Assembly (NCBI GenBank): GCA_949987705.1
Contig: OX465282.1
Span: 39,644,039 to 39,708,038, forward strand
DNA length: 64,000 nt
Direction: 5' to 3'
Source of the DNA: Thereva unica
Lineage: Eukaryota; Arthropoda; Insecta; Diptera; Therevidae
The notes below the pieces were generated by a model. The model had not been told where the DNA came from. It made no database searches and was given only the letters and a program-made list of their open reading frames with translations. The position numbers were made by a program, and so were the translations under genes. How positions within the stretch are numbered: the first letter of the stretch is position 1; each line of letters opens with the position of its first letter. Shown piece by piece: positions 10,977-22,290 of the stretch.

Positions 10977-11864
10977 GTGCCCATCACCATTAATGAGCGC
11001 GGAGTCATAGTCTCCCTACCCTTTTCAATTGCAAAAGGGGGCGGATCGACTTTCCTAATTGACACAGGTGCTGAGATCAGCCTGTATAAGCTAAGCGCCA
11101 CAACCGAAGATAGCTGGGTAGACATCAGTAAAAGGCGTTTAATCATTGGCATTTTCGAAGACCAAGTCGCATCCGAAGGTACAACGGATGGCAATATAAA
11201 GCTTAGCAACGGACTCATAGACATAGAGGTCTGTCACCCATTTCACATTGTAAAAAACGACAATACCCTCCACTATGACGGGCTTTTAGGACACGATTTC
11301 TTGAGGAGATTCACTGGCGACGTATTGTACTCACAAGGTGTGTTGGAGCTCAGCCTTACCCTTAAAGATGAAGTTGCAAATAATATGCAACCCCAAATCA
11401 CTTCTAACTACCCTACAGCTAATTTGAATGATTCCACCACGAGAGCCGTAGAAAGGACAGGTGAACTTCTCCCATCGAGGAAAGCACTCCCTGGACCTCT
11501 GTCCACCAGCGATAACGTGGTCAATCCGATAAGGACAGGTAACGACGGCACTCGTACAAATTTACCCGCCAGGGAAAAGACCTGCGTGGATGAGAGATTT
11601 AATAAGGTACCCGCCAGGCAAGAGACCTGCGTACAAAAGGGACGTTACAAAACACACACCAGGCAAGAGACCTGTGTGGACCATGATCTAAACGAGGAAA
11701 CCCGAACCAGACTGGATATCCCTACTAAGGTAAACAAAAAAATTAAGGAGCTTGCAATAATGACCAAAAATGGAAACCCTGTGCTTGGAGATATAGACTA
11801 TATTAGTGAAAACAAAGAAAGAGAAACCGTGAAAGTCAACAAAACAAATGAAAAATTAGGATAG
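10977..11864 (+). CDS. pol: Aspartic protease region of element C with Cys-repeat linker
   Basis: Residues 22-32 hold the retropepsin motif FLIDTGAEIS, and GLLGHDFLRRF near residue 100 is the matching flap-end motif. The frame is -1 relative to gag and open upstream of the GTG at 10977, so it is probably reached by frameshifting rather than its own start. The second half is an unusual hydrophilic linker with three copies of a unit around ARQETCV (11565-11680). The frame stops at TAG 11862-11864, about 8 bp after the RT frame opens in another phase, whereas family members usually keep protease and RT in one frame. That is either a second recoding event or a frameshift mutation. Confidence 0.8.
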   Translation: MPITINERGVIVSLPFSIAKGGGSTFLIDTGAEISLYKLSATTEDSWVDISKRRLIIGIFEDQVASEGTTDGNIKLSNGLIDIEVCHPFHIVKNDNTLHYDGLLGHDFLRRFTGDVLYSQGVLELSLTLKDEVANNMQPQITSNYPTANLNDSTTRAVERTGELLPSRKALPGPLSTSDNVVNPIRTGNDGTRTNLPAREKTCVDERFNKVPARQETCVQKGRYKTHTRQETCVDHDLNEETRTRLDIPTKVNKKIKELAIMTKNGNPVLGDIDYISENKERETVKVNKTNEKLG

Positions 11865-11907
11865 AGCTTCGACCGGTATAACCATCCCGGGTAGATCAGA
11901 AAAAATA

Positions 11908-14900
11908 ATGTTATTACCAATAAATACAAAAAACACCCTAGTTAGCTCCAACAAGGAGGTACTACCGGGTGTCTACGTAGGAAGTTGTATTACGCAGCCA
12001 ACGGGAGGTTATGTAAAAGTGCCTGTGCTTAATATTAAGGAAGAAGACATCGAAATCTCTCCCAAAGATATCAGTCCTACGTGGTCAAATCTGGATGAAT
12101 ACAATGTGCTGGAACTAAAATATGATAGGGACCCTGTAACCAAAAGGTTAAAACGAGTAGAGGACGTAGTAGACTTGTCACATTGTAATAGAGAAGAGCG
12201 CGAATCCATAAGGCAAATTTGTCGAGAATACAACGACCTCTTTTTTTTGGAGGGTGATTACCTGACCTGCACCGATGCTATCACGCATACTATTCCAATC
12301 TTTACTGATAAGCCGCCTATCTATACCAAGCCTTATAGGCTTCCGGAGTCACAAAGAGCCGAAATAAATAGGCAAATAGAGAGTATGCTGGAGAATGATA
12401 TAATAAGTCCCAGTAGCAGTCCCTGGAATGCGCCCCTGCTTTTGGTACCGAAGAAACCCGACCCTCAGGGCAATAAGCGTTGGAGAGTAGTGGTTGACTT
12501 TCGGAGATTAAATGAAATAACAATTGGAGACGCTTACCCGCTGCCCAACATCACCGATATTCTGGACCAATTGGGCAAATCTAAGTACTTTACTACTCTG
12601 GATTTGGCCAATGGGTTCCACCAAATACCGATGGATGAGGCAGATAAGGAAAAAACTGCCTTTAGTACTCCTTTCGGCCACTATCAGTACAATCGCATGC
12701 CCTTCGGCCTCAAGAGCGCGCCAGCTACATTCCAGAGACTGATGAACACGGTTTTGTCTGGTCTACAAGGAATCCACTGCTTTGTATATCTTGACGACAT
12801 TGTAGTCTACGGTTACAATTTACGAGACCATAATGATAAATTAAAAGACGTGTTCAATCGGCTGAAGCAAAACAACTTAAAGCTCCAGCCCGAGAAATGT
12901 AACTTTTTGGCTAAAGAAATCACTTATCTGGGTCATGTGGTCAGCTCCACAGGTGTGCACCCTGACCCTTCCAAAATTAAAGTTCTTAAAACTTATCCAA
13001 AACCGAAAAAACCCAAGGATATAAAATCATTTTTGGGATTCGTGGGTTATTACCGGAGATTTATTCCAGACTTTGCTAAAATAGCAAAACCCCTCACGAA
13101 GCTATTAAAGAAAGACGTACCCTTCGTTTGGGATGCTTTCTGCGATGAGTCTTTCAGGATGCTGAAGCTAAAACTCATGACCGCACCCATTCTGATGTAT
13201 CCGGAATTCGACAAAGAATTCATCGTGACAACGGACGCAAGTGATGTGGCCCTAGGAGCCATACTATCACAGGGCGAAATAGGCCAAGATCGTCCCATTT
13301 GCTACGCTAGTCGTACGCTGAACCCTGCCGAGACCAGATACTCGACCATCGAGAAAGAGCTTCTTGCGGTAGTGTATGCTGTCGAACAATTTAGGCCATA
13401 TATTTATGGTCGAAAATTTACTATCGTGACGGACCACAAACCGTTAATATGGCTCATGAACTTGAAAGATTGTACAAGCAGGCTCACCAGATGGCGTATA
13501 CGATTGGAAGAATACGACTACCGAGTCCAATATAAGGCAGGAAGACTCAACGCAAACGCGGACGCCCTTAGCAGAATACCACCCGTTGAAACATCAGTAA
13601 ACATCGTCACTAGAAGCCAAACTCATGCGGCCGCCCAAACCAACGCATCTGAACCGACTCCAATATCCATTCCACCAGTTTCGGGTAGTACCACAAGGAT
13701 ACTAACCAAACCTATCGATCTTCTCCATGAGAAAGGATTAAAAACTAAATTCTTTTTACTACCGTTGATGAATTGCGAGATGGAACAACAATTACGCTTA
13801 AAGTGTAGCGATCTCCCAGCGGACCTCCTGCCTGGTGAAGTTTATCAGTCCAACAGCCACTACATTTGCAGAGGTCCCATCCCAATGCGAACTGCAGAGG
13901 ATAATACCGCCGTGCAGAAAATATTAGTCTCATTTACGAAGTCCTGCCAGGGTAAACAATTGCCGATCTTGCACTTAGCTCTCCCTCCTATTAATAGTAG
14001 CGACCTGCATTCATTTAAAGAAATATGTAAAAATGTATTAACGAATTCCGATCTTGAAATTATTTGCTATTTGGGCCGTATTAAAGTTCTAGTAGAACAA
14101 GACGAGATCAACCAAATCCTAAAGGAATATCACGAGCTACCAACTGGTGGGCATCAAGGAGTGTCTAGGACACTGAAACGTATTAAGAAAAACTATTATT
14201 GGGAAGGAATGCGAAAGGACGTAAAAAGATTTGTCAAGTCCTGTTCCTCCTGTCAAATAAACAAGCTTTCACGCAATCCCAAAATCCCTATGCGAATCAC
14301 CACTACCAGCTCGACACCATTCCAAAGAATATTCCTAGATATTGTGGGACCACTGCCCACCAGTTATACAGGGAATAAATATTTATTAACGTTTCAAGAC
14401 GATTTAACCAAGTATTCGGCTGCTATCGCATTAGAAAATATCGAGGCCGCCACTGTCGCCAAGGCATTCGTCGAAAATATAGTGTGTAGACACGGGATAC
14501 CGCAATCCCTGTTGACTGACCAAGGCTCAAACTTTCTAAGCAACATGTTTAAAGAGGTGACCAAGCTACTGCGCATCAGGCAGCTGCAAACTACTTCTTA
14601 TCACCCCCAGACTAATGGAGCTCTGGAACGTAGTCACAGGACTCTTGCCGAGTATCTAAGACATTTTGTAAACCGAGACCAGCTGACGTGGGACACTTGG
14701 ATCCCGTATGCGTGTTTCGTTTATAATACCACTCCTCATTGCTCTACTAATTATACTCCTCACGAGCTATTATACGGGTTTCCAGCCGAAATACCTTCTA
14801 GTTTGAGCAGCAATCCAGCCGCCTGGTATAACTATGACAATTACGCGGCAGAACTCCGTGCCAGACTGCAACACGGTTTTAAAATTGCGAGAGAAACTCT

Positions 14901-15144
14901 TGTCACAAGGAAAGGGAATAGCAAAACTTACTATGATCGAACGGCAAGTGCAAAAACGTTTAATTTGGGTGATAAAGTCCTAATAAAAAACCACACCAGA
15001 AAAAATAAACTTGCTCCGTTATGGGAGGGTCCATTCCCAGTTGTCGCAATAAACTCCACGGAAAATACGACTGTAAGAGTAAGGAATAGAAATAGAACCA
15101 TTCATAATAATAACCTTAAGATATTTAACGAAAATAACTCCTAG
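11908..15144 (+). CDS. pol: Reverse transcriptase, RNase H and integrase of element C
   Basis: 1,078 residues, uninterrupted. The RT core includes FTTLDLANGFHQIPM, MPFGLKSAPATFQ and the catalytic YLDD at residues 294-297. RNase H starts near TTDASDVALGA (about residue 441) and has TDHKPL. Integrase shows the H2C2 finger (HELPTGGHQG ... CSSCQ, from about residue 742) and the DDE triad in DIVG (about 811), DQGSN (about 871) and ALERSH (about 906). The C-terminus carries a basic LWEGPFPV segment. All catalytic motifs look intact. The frame opens at about 11857, overlapping the protease stop, so ATG 11908 may not be the true start. Confidence 0.92.
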   Translation: MLLPINTKNTLVSSNKEVLPGVYVGSCITQPTGGYVKVPVLNIKEEDIEISPKDISPTWSNLDEYNVLELKYDRDPVTKRLKRVEDVVDLSHCNREERESIRQICREYNDLFFLEGDYLTCTDAITHTIPIFTDKPPIYTKPYRLPESQRAEINRQIESMLENDIISPSSSPWNAPLLLVPKKPDPQGNKRWRVVVDFRRLNEITIGDAYPLPNITDILDQLGKSKYFTTLDLANGFHQIPMDEADKEKTAFSTPFGHYQYNRMPFGLKSAPATFQRLMNTVLSGLQGIHCFVYLDDIVVYGYNLRDHNDKLKDVFNRLKQNNLKLQPEKCNFLAKEITYLGHVVSSTGVHPDPSKIKVLKTYPKPKKPKDIKSFLGFVGYYRRFIPDFAKIAKPLTKLLKKDVPFVWDAFCDESFRMLKLKLMTAPILMYPEFDKEFIVTTDASDVALGAILSQGEIGQDRPICYASRTLNPAETRYSTIEKELLAVVYAVEQFRPYIYGRKFTIVTDHKPLIWLMNLKDCTSRLTRWRIRLEEYDYRVQYKAGRLNANADALSRIPPVETSVNIVTRSQTHAAAQTNASEPTPISIPPVSGSTTRILTKPIDLLHEKGLKTKFFLLPLMNCEMEQQLRLKCSDLPADLLPGEVYQSNSHYICRGPIPMRTAEDNTAVQKILVSFTKSCQGKQLPILHLALPPINSSDLHSFKEICKNVLTNSDLEIICYLGRIKVLVEQDEINQILKEYHELPTGGHQGVSRTLKRIKKNYYWEGMRKDVKRFVKSCSSCQINKLSRNPKIPMRITTTSSTPFQRIFLDIVGPLPTSYTGNKYLLTFQDDLTKYSAAIALENIEAATVAKAFVENIVCRHGIPQSLLTDQGSNFLSNMFKEVTKLLRIRQLQTTSYHPQTNGALERSHRTLAEYLRHFVNRDQLTWDTWIPYACFVYNTTPHCSTNYTPHELLYGFPAEIPSSLSSNPAAWYNYDNYAAELRARLQHGFKIARETLVTRKGNSKTYYDRTASAKTFNLGDKVLIKNHTRKNKLAPLWEGPFPVVAINSTENTTVRVRNRNRTIHNNNLKIFNENNS

Positions 15145-15327
15145 AAATATAGGTAAACAACAAAAAAACGAACAAAATCCGTAAGAAAAAAAAAATCCCA
15201 AACAAACCCCAAAATTTAGTTACCGTCTAGCAAATCAAATTCTCATCTATCAAGGCCTTATCGAAGCTATAACCGAATTATAGCCACAGGCCCTCACAAT
15301 AAAATATTACCATACCACTACCAAGGC

Positions 15328-17163
15328 TTGAAACTAAAACTACGTTTTTCTATCTCTTCCTCCAGAACTATAATCTTCATGTGGCTCCTTGCCAAACCGC
15401 CGGCTATCGAAGCGAACGCGGTGACGATTACCCAGCTGCAGACGAGCCCCGGTATTTACTTTGAAACTATAGGTAAAGTAAATCTATTTACTAACGAATG
15501 GCAAGTCCTCATTTTCTATGATCTTACCAACTTTAAACTTGAATTGAGGAAATTAGAGGAATACGAAAGTAGGATAAGACATATTTGTAACCCCGCGCCA
15601 GATCAAGAGGAAACCAACAGTCTCTGTTCGCCCATATTACAACAGTTCACCGCGCTAATGTCTGATATAAGGGCCAAGAGCCGGTTGCTCGATTTGAAAA
15701 CTACCCGTCAAAAAAGGGGCCTAATTAACGCCGTTGGAAAGTTAAGCAAAACGTTATTCGGGACGTTAAGCGAAGACGATGCTCAAAAATATGATGAGCA
15801 AATAGAGTTCGTAAGGCAAGACCAAAACCATTTAATGCATCTAATACAGAACCAAACCTTAATTATTGAGACTACCGCGAATATTTTTAATAAGAGTCGT
15901 GAAACGATAAAAGAGCAATTCAGGCAAGTGGAAGGGAAGATCAAATCAGTGGATAGGAGCATTAACGTTGTGTACGCCGAGGTGGCACATGTAAACACAT
16001 CCATCGAGATAGATTCTCTGGTCGCGTTGACCACGCTGTTAACCATACGCTACCAAAATACCTTAGACGCCCTCGTTGACCTAATGACCGACGCGAAACA
16101 CGGTAAGGTACATCCAGCTATAATAACACCATCGCAAATAAATGACATCCTAATTGAAATCCAGAACCACTTACCCAACACTCTTACGCTCCCTGTATCC
16201 AGGAACGAAGACAATGAGCTACGAATATATCGACTAGGACACGTCTCCACTGCCAGAGTTAATAACAAAATCATATTTTCGTTAAAAATTCCGTTACCAT
16301 TCCACGATAATTATCAACTGTATAAAATTATTCCCATACCCACCTACCACAACAATAGTTATATATTCATACAACCATCCTTGGAGTATCTGGTAGTGGA
16401 CTACAAGAAAGAACATTACTACAATATGGACAAACACGACCTATCCAATTGCTTCACCGAAGATTTGGAGAACTTCCTATGTCGAGTAATACACCCAATT
16501 TTCAACGTGCATTCGCAAAATAACCTATGTGAAATAGAACTCCTAAAGCACGTTCCTGATGTCCCGAACTCCTGTAACATTAGAAAGGTTCCTCGCGCCG
16601 ATTTTTGGATACAACTCAACCAACCAAACAAGTGGTTGTTTGTGGTCGATAATGCTACGACTATAGACATAGTATGCAAGGATAATATATCTTCCATGCC
16701 TCTTCGCGGAAGCGGTACATTAGAGCTAAAAGCAAATTGTTATGTCCACACAAAAGAACTGACTATACAAGCCCATAACGTGCAAACGACACGGCTTAAG
16801 AATTCCTATCTCCCTTCTATAAACTTAACACAAAACCTGGGTTCAGTACTCAAACCGACTCAACAACAGATCGCAAAAACATTCTTAATAAAATACCACG
16901 ACGAGAACGGTCTAAACGCATTAAGTTCTGATATCAGGAATATAAAGAGCAGAGAACACTTCGAAGAACATAAGTCCCATACTATCCACCATTACACCAT
17001 TAGCTACTTACTGGTAGCCGCGGTGATAGTACTATTTGTACTAATTATCAAAAAGAAATGTGGAGCCCGATCAGGGAACCTTCAAGTATCTAAAGTGAGC
17101 GAACCCGGCCCCTCAGAAGAATCTAGTAGGTCTTATACCCTTACCACAGGATTAACAGCATAA
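15328..17163 (+). CDS. env: Envelope protein of element C
   Basis: 611 residues with a hydrophobic leader (about residues 10-30), a furin-type RQKR site at residues 127-130, and the hydrophobic GLINAVGKLSKTLFGTL directly after it as a likely fusion peptide. Long coiled-coil helices, many N-glycosylation sequons and a transmembrane segment (ISYLLVAAVIVLFVLII) near residue 560 follow, then a short basic tail. This is the class I F-like Env of insect errantiviruses, related to baculovirus F proteins, which mediates membrane fusion. It lies 183 bp after pol and in errantiviruses is made from a spliced mRNA. No break is visible. It resembles the env of the surrounding BEL element. Confidence 0.88.
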   Translation: MKLKLRFSISSSRTIIFMWLLAKPPAIEANAVTITQLQTSPGIYFETIGKVNLFTNEWQVLIFYDLTNFKLELRKLEEYESRIRHICNPAPDQEETNSLCSPILQQFTALMSDIRAKSRLLDLKTTRQKRGLINAVGKLSKTLFGTLSEDDAQKYDEQIEFVRQDQNHLMHLIQNQTLIIETTANIFNKSRETIKEQFRQVEGKIKSVDRSINVVYAEVAHVNTSIEIDSLVALTTLLTIRYQNTLDALVDLMTDAKHGKVHPAIITPSQINDILIEIQNHLPNTLTLPVSRNEDNELRIYRLGHVSTARVNNKIIFSLKIPLPFHDNYQLYKIIPIPTYHNNSYIFIQPSLEYLVVDYKKEHYYNMDKHDLSNCFTEDLENFLCRVIHPIFNVHSQNNLCEIELLKHVPDVPNSCNIRKVPRADFWIQLNQPNKWLFVVDNATTIDIVCKDNISSMPLRGSGTLELKANCYVHTKELTIQAHNVQTTRLKNSYLPSINLTQNLGSVLKPTQQQIAKTFLIKYHDENGLNALSSDIRNIKSREHFEEHKSHTIHHYTISYLLVAAVIVLFVLIIKKKCGARSGNLQVSKVSEPGPSEESSRSYTLTTGLTA

Positions 17164-18209
17164 AACGATTACTTTTGTTATTTTAAGCATGTATGTATGA
17201 CACTGAGGGATGCGAATTTAAAAAAAAAATAACAAGGATATCTATCCTCTAAGATTAGGAGAGAATTTTCAAAAACGGAAAAATTTGGTAGGGATACATA
17301 TAGGTAATAACAAAAAAAATTATAACAAGTATATATAACAAAGTTTTAAATTCCAAGTAAATATAACCTAATATATGTAGAAATAAAGATTATAATATAT
17401 AAGAAAATGGATTAACTAATATCGAATAAAATAAAAAATAAATTAAGATAATAAGCAACAATAACTAAATATTAACCATTTTTACGTGTTTTTCCTTTAA
17501 ATAAGGAAATGAATTTAAAATACTATATTTTGAACTTAATAATCCCGTAAGTAAATGAGTAAGCAAAAAAATTTTTATTTTTGGGAGATAAACATTATAA
17601 TAAAAAAAAAATTCTCTTTCTCCCTATCTTAGCTTTAATTAGAAATTTATACATAATAGACATATAATATGCATATAAATATAACGTTAAACAATTAATT
17701 TTCAATAGATTTAGTGCTTTAAAGATTACCACCACGACCCCTTTTTTTTTATTAGATTTAATTTAACGATATTTCTTTTAATTTAAATAAAAAATTTCTT
17801 TTTACTTTAAAATTATTCAATTTTATAATAATATATATGTAGGTAAATTCAAGTACTTCAAGTTTTTATCACTATCAAAAAATTAACTTTGAATTGATAC
17901 CCATAATTAGTTATAAGCATTTGCAAAGAAAAATATATAAAATTAAGTAATTATAGATTAAAATTCAGAAAAGATATAATAACTTAAATTGAATAGACAA
18001 AACAAAAAAAAGGCACACCCCATTGAATTAAATAGAGAAAAGATTAAATCAAAAAACAAGCACAACAATAACGCCCTGTCCCGCAAATAACGACGCAAAT
18101 TTGACCATGTAAAGTACATATCTTGACATTTTGGTTACCCAAAATCATGCACGACCGAACGAAAGTTCCATACCTTTCAGCCATGCAACTTTCTTTCCAA
18201 GGGGGAAGG
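17164..18209 (+). other. 3' untranslated region and polypurine tract of element C
   Basis: AT-rich sequence with no convincing ORF. It ends in AAGGGGGAAGG (18199-18209), the plus-strand primer site immediately before the 3' LTR. Confidence 0.6.
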
Positions 18210-19404
18210 TGTAATGAGCCGTTGACCTTCTCATTACTCTCCAATATTAACCTTCAAATTATTCCCATCAAAAAACCCGACATAAGTAGCTTGGGTTATA
18301 TTTGCATTTCCATACCTTATTGTGGCAATAATATCCACCATTCAATCGCCCTAAAAGTTAGCAGTAGACATAACAAAATGCTACAATTACTTGCAGCTTG
18401 AGATGCATTTTCCGTTAATGCTCATAATCTCTGCCAAAAACGTTGCAGCCCCAAGGAACGTTGAAATTCCTGGTTGATAAGGCCGAATGCGATTGCTTGC
18501 AACTCGAGATGCATTTTCCGCCAACGCTCAATACCACATAATTCCACTAGCCCAAAATGCTAATTAAACATTTTCGCCAGAATCTCTGGTCATAATCCAA
18601 AATGCCAATTCGGCAAAAAGGCTGCAAGTATTTCGCGCAGTTTTTACCTCACATACACCCCCCCCAAAAGACGCCAAACTCCCGCGTCTTAAGCGCATGT
18701 GCAACAAACTGCAAGCATGCACATGCGGACTTGAGTTTCTGCCACCTTTTGGTGATGGCAATTGTTTTTTCTTTTTGTTGCATTAGAGCAACAATGGCTG
18801 AACCCTTTAAAAACAAGGGTGAGGCGTCCTAACGGGGCAGTCGGTCAGATGAAATTAAACAGCGTGGTGATCATCGATAATATTTAACGCCAGTGCTAGT
18901 TTTAAAATTACAATTTTGAGAAACGTGAACGGTTAAATTATTTAACGCCTAAAAGGGGCAGTGCTAGTTATTTTGAGAAACGTCCACGATAAAATTATTT
19001 AACACCTAAAGGGGGCCAGTGCTAGTTTTAAAATTACAATTTTGAGAAACGTGAACGGTTAAATTATTTTGAGAAACGTCCACGATAAAATTATTTAACG
19101 CCTAAAAGGGGCCAGTGCTAGTTTTAAAATTACACTTTTGAGAAACGTGAACGAGTTATAGTTATAGTTAGCTAGTTATTTTGTAAAACGTTCACGATTA
19201 AATTATGTAAAGCCTAAAGGGGGCCTGTGCTGGTTCTTTTATATATATAAATAAATTAAAACGGTGAGAAACATATACAAATAAATTGTGTTCTAAGGCC
19301 AGAATTTGTTTTAATTGAAGTAAAGGCAAATAAAGGGCAGGTGACCTTCTAATCTAAAGCACTCCCTTGTCCTGGTGTAGTCTACTCGCCCAAAGACTAC
19401 AACA
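18210..19404 (+). repeat. 3' LTR of element C
   Basis: Partner of 6267-7461, the same 1,195 bp in length and identical where compared. It is followed by the GTAT target duplicate at 19405-19408 and then by the AT-rich leader of element A. Confidence 0.92.
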
Positions 19405-20410
19405 GTATATATATACTAAATAATATACATTTAATAATATATTTACCAAATATATAAATATAGTACCTATATAATTATATAATCAAGATATATAAACATA
19501 TATAAACATATATAAACATATATAAACATATATAAACATATATAAACATATATACACATATATAAAAATATATATACATACATAAACATATATAAACATA
19601 TATAAACATATATAAACATATATCAACATATATAAACATATATAAACATATATAAACATACATAAACATATATAAACATATATAAACATAAATAAACATA
19701 TATAAACATATATAAACATATATAAACATATATAAACATATATAAACATATATAAACATATATAAACATATATAAACATACATAAACATATATAAACATA
19801 TATAAACATATATAAACATATATAAACATATATAAACATATATAAACATATATAAACATATATAAACATATATAAACATATATAAACATATATAAACTTA
19901 CATATATAAACATATATAAACGTATATAAACATAAATAAACATATATAAACGTATATAAACATAAATAAACATATATAAACATATATAAACATACATATA
20001 TAAACATATATAAACGTATATAAACATAAATAAACATATATAAACATACATAATCATATATAAACATATATAAACATATATAAAAATATATAAACATATA
20101 TAAACATACATAATCATATATAAACATATATAAACATATATAAACATATATAAACATACATATATAAACATATATAAACGTATATAATCATATATAAACA
20201 TATATAAACATATATAAACATACATATATAAACATATATAAACGTATATAAACATAAATAAACATATATAAACGTATATAAACATACATATATAAACATA
20301 TATAAACGTATATAAACATAAATAAACATATATAAACATACATAATCATAAATAAACATATATAAACATATATAAACGTATATAAAAATATATATACATA
20401 TATATAAACA
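19405..20410 (+). repeat. TATATAAACA minisatellite in the leader of element A
   Basis: About 1 kb of a 10-bp unit, TATATAAACA, with scattered variants (AAACGTATAT, CATACATAAT). Because 10-bp units cycle through all frames without stops on the minus strand, it produces long artificial frames of repeating [10 protein letters not shown]; these are not genes. It lies between the GTAT duplicate and gag of element A. A more diverged form of the same words precedes element C at 5640-6262, so C landed inside or beside the array. Confidence 0.9.
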
Positions 20411-20431
20411 AATATAATACAAGCAACAGCT

Positions 20432-22290
20432 ATGGCCGACAATCTCATGAAAGTTGCTAAATTAACAGTCCAATTGGTCCCCTTGTTTCTGGCGGGCAAA
20501 GCCCGACCCTAGCGACCGAGCTAAAAATATTTATAGACTGTTGCCGTTGTGTATTACAATGCCTCACAGAAGAGGAAAAGGCGATTTTCGTACAAATTTT
20601 CCCTACAAGACTTCGAGGTGAAGCCTATCAACTAATAGCCTCAAATCAACCAGCTTCCTTCGAAGAAGCTGAAAGGCTCCTCAATAGGACTTACCTTCCA
20701 AGGGAAACGTACCAAGAACTGGTAGGCAAACTAATCAAACTTCACCAGTTTCCTTTAGAACCTCTTACTACCTACATAAATAGGATAAAACAACAACTCA
20801 CTTTATGCGTGGACTTAGCTACTCTCAAATATGGTGCAACAGCGACCCCAGTTACAGCGCAATTGGAAGATTTCGCCAAAAATGCCCTAAGCAGAGGAGT
20901 AACAAACCCTCATTTAAGCCAGTATTTGCTGGCAGCGGGCGAAGAAGGCCTAGATAATTTAATACAAAAGGCCCTTGACATGGAGAGACTCCAGCAAATG
21001 ACACTAAACGTGCATGCACAACACCAAATGCCTCAAATGCCCCAAGGCCCCCAAACCTATGTCGTGCCAAAACCGAGCCATCTCCTCCCATACGAAAGCA
21101 TCTTCGCCTTTCAATTAGGCCTGAACGGTCTCAATTGCACACGCACAGAGAATAATATATTGCCGAACCCCATACTGCCACAGACAATACCAAACACCGC
21201 CATTACTCCACTTAATACCACTTCTAGCGGTTACAACACTCAATATCACACTGCTTTTAGTAGCCATTTATTTTGTTCTCCTGAGGGTCCCTCAGAAAAT
21301 ACTCCAATATTACAGGCGACACTCGTAACGTCAGCACCTCAAATATCACCAGGGAACCTAGAAGCGAAAATCTCATGCAGTTATTGCCGGAACAAGGGAC
21401 ACACATATATAGACTGCATCAAAAGAAAAAACACCCCTTTCTGTATCATTTGTAGAGCCACTAATCATGATGCGCGAGATTGTCGACGCCTTCAAGAATG
21501 TACACAACCAAATTTCACTAACAGCGTCCATTTTCAAGAACAGCGCACTAATCACAATAGTAGTGAGCCCTCTACGAACAATAACAACCGGTATCAACAG
21601 AACCACCAACAGCTGCACCCCCGCCAACAACAGTCAAACAGCCCAAATCAGGCGAACGGTAACACCCGAAGGATATTTAATATCCGCTTCATGTGTGACT
21701 TTTGCGGAAGGCGCGGCCACAAAGTGGACGACTGTCGAAAAAGACAGAGTTGGGAGTCCTCACAAAGGGGAGACTTCTCACTATCTGAATCAAGATGCCC
21801 TGGTTCGACCATAATTAATAAGAGTAAAATAAACGACGCACCTCAGACGTCCATAAACAGTGACCCACTGGTCAACCTTCCACTTGATATAAGCCTAAAC
21901 GGCAATGCCCAAATAATAGTGGACACAGACTCTGAGGTTAATATTCTAAAAACACATAAGCTCAGGGATCCCAACCTATCAGATCCGACCAAAAAATGCA
22001 CCTTTCAAACACCATACGGCCAGGGAAAAACATTAGGGAGCTGTCAGGGGAATTTCATTCTCAACGCCCCCCTCCCATGCACCTTCCAAATTGTGCAAAA
22101 TACGCCAGAAATCCCTAACGATGGCCTGTTAGGAAACGACTTTCTTTCCAAACATTGTAACGTTGAAGGCCCAAACAAAACACTGCGATTTCCTCGCACG
22201 GAAATCAACCCAGTAGAAATTGCAATTCCATTACGCAATGGACCCGCCAAGTCAAACACTAGAGAGCAGCAGGAGCAAAACCCAAACTAG
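20432..22290 (+). pseudogene. gag: Gag-protease of element A, frameshifted
   Basis: Starts MADNLMKVAKLTV at 20432. A single-base loss near 20487, relative to the element B copy, shifts the frame, and the long frame from about 20500 to 22290 encodes the rest. It has three CX2CX4HX4C knuckles (CSYCRNKGHTYIDC, CIICRATNHDARDC, CDFCGRRGHKVDDC) and a protease domain ending LLGNDFLSKH. The expected catalytic DTG is DTD (VDTDSEVNIL), as in element B. A one-base gain near 22276 ends the frame early. Capsid and knuckles would support particle assembly in a working copy; the protease is probably inactive. Confidence 0.8.

Larger units (their letters stand above)
6267..19404 (+). mobile_element. Errantivirus-like Ty3/gypsy element C with env, LTRs of equal length
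   Basis: It has two 1,195-bp LTRs, the duplicated target GTAT (6263-6266 and 19405-19408), and open gag, protease, pol and env frames in the order expected for a gypsy-type endogenous retrovirus of insects. The polypurine tract AAGGGGGAAGG lies at 18199-18209. The LTRs show no length difference and no mismatch in the stretches I compared, so this is the youngest layer of the nest. The 2.4-kb leader is unusual: about 1.7 kb of it is foreign, antisense gag plus a pogo-like fragment (8096-9768). Protease and RT lie in different frames, which could be natural or a mutation. It might still encode working proteins. Confidence 0.9.

Noticed and set aside
10200..11224. Minus-strand ORFs of 80-143 codons across gag and protease of element C
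   Set aside because: They overlap strongly supported plus-strand domains and show no domain of their own.
19475..20499. Several long minus-strand frames of repeating [10 protein letters not shown], up to about 238 residues
   Set aside because: They are a product of the stop-free 10-bp TATATAAACA repeat; overlapping frames give the same peptide, and no start context or domain exists.
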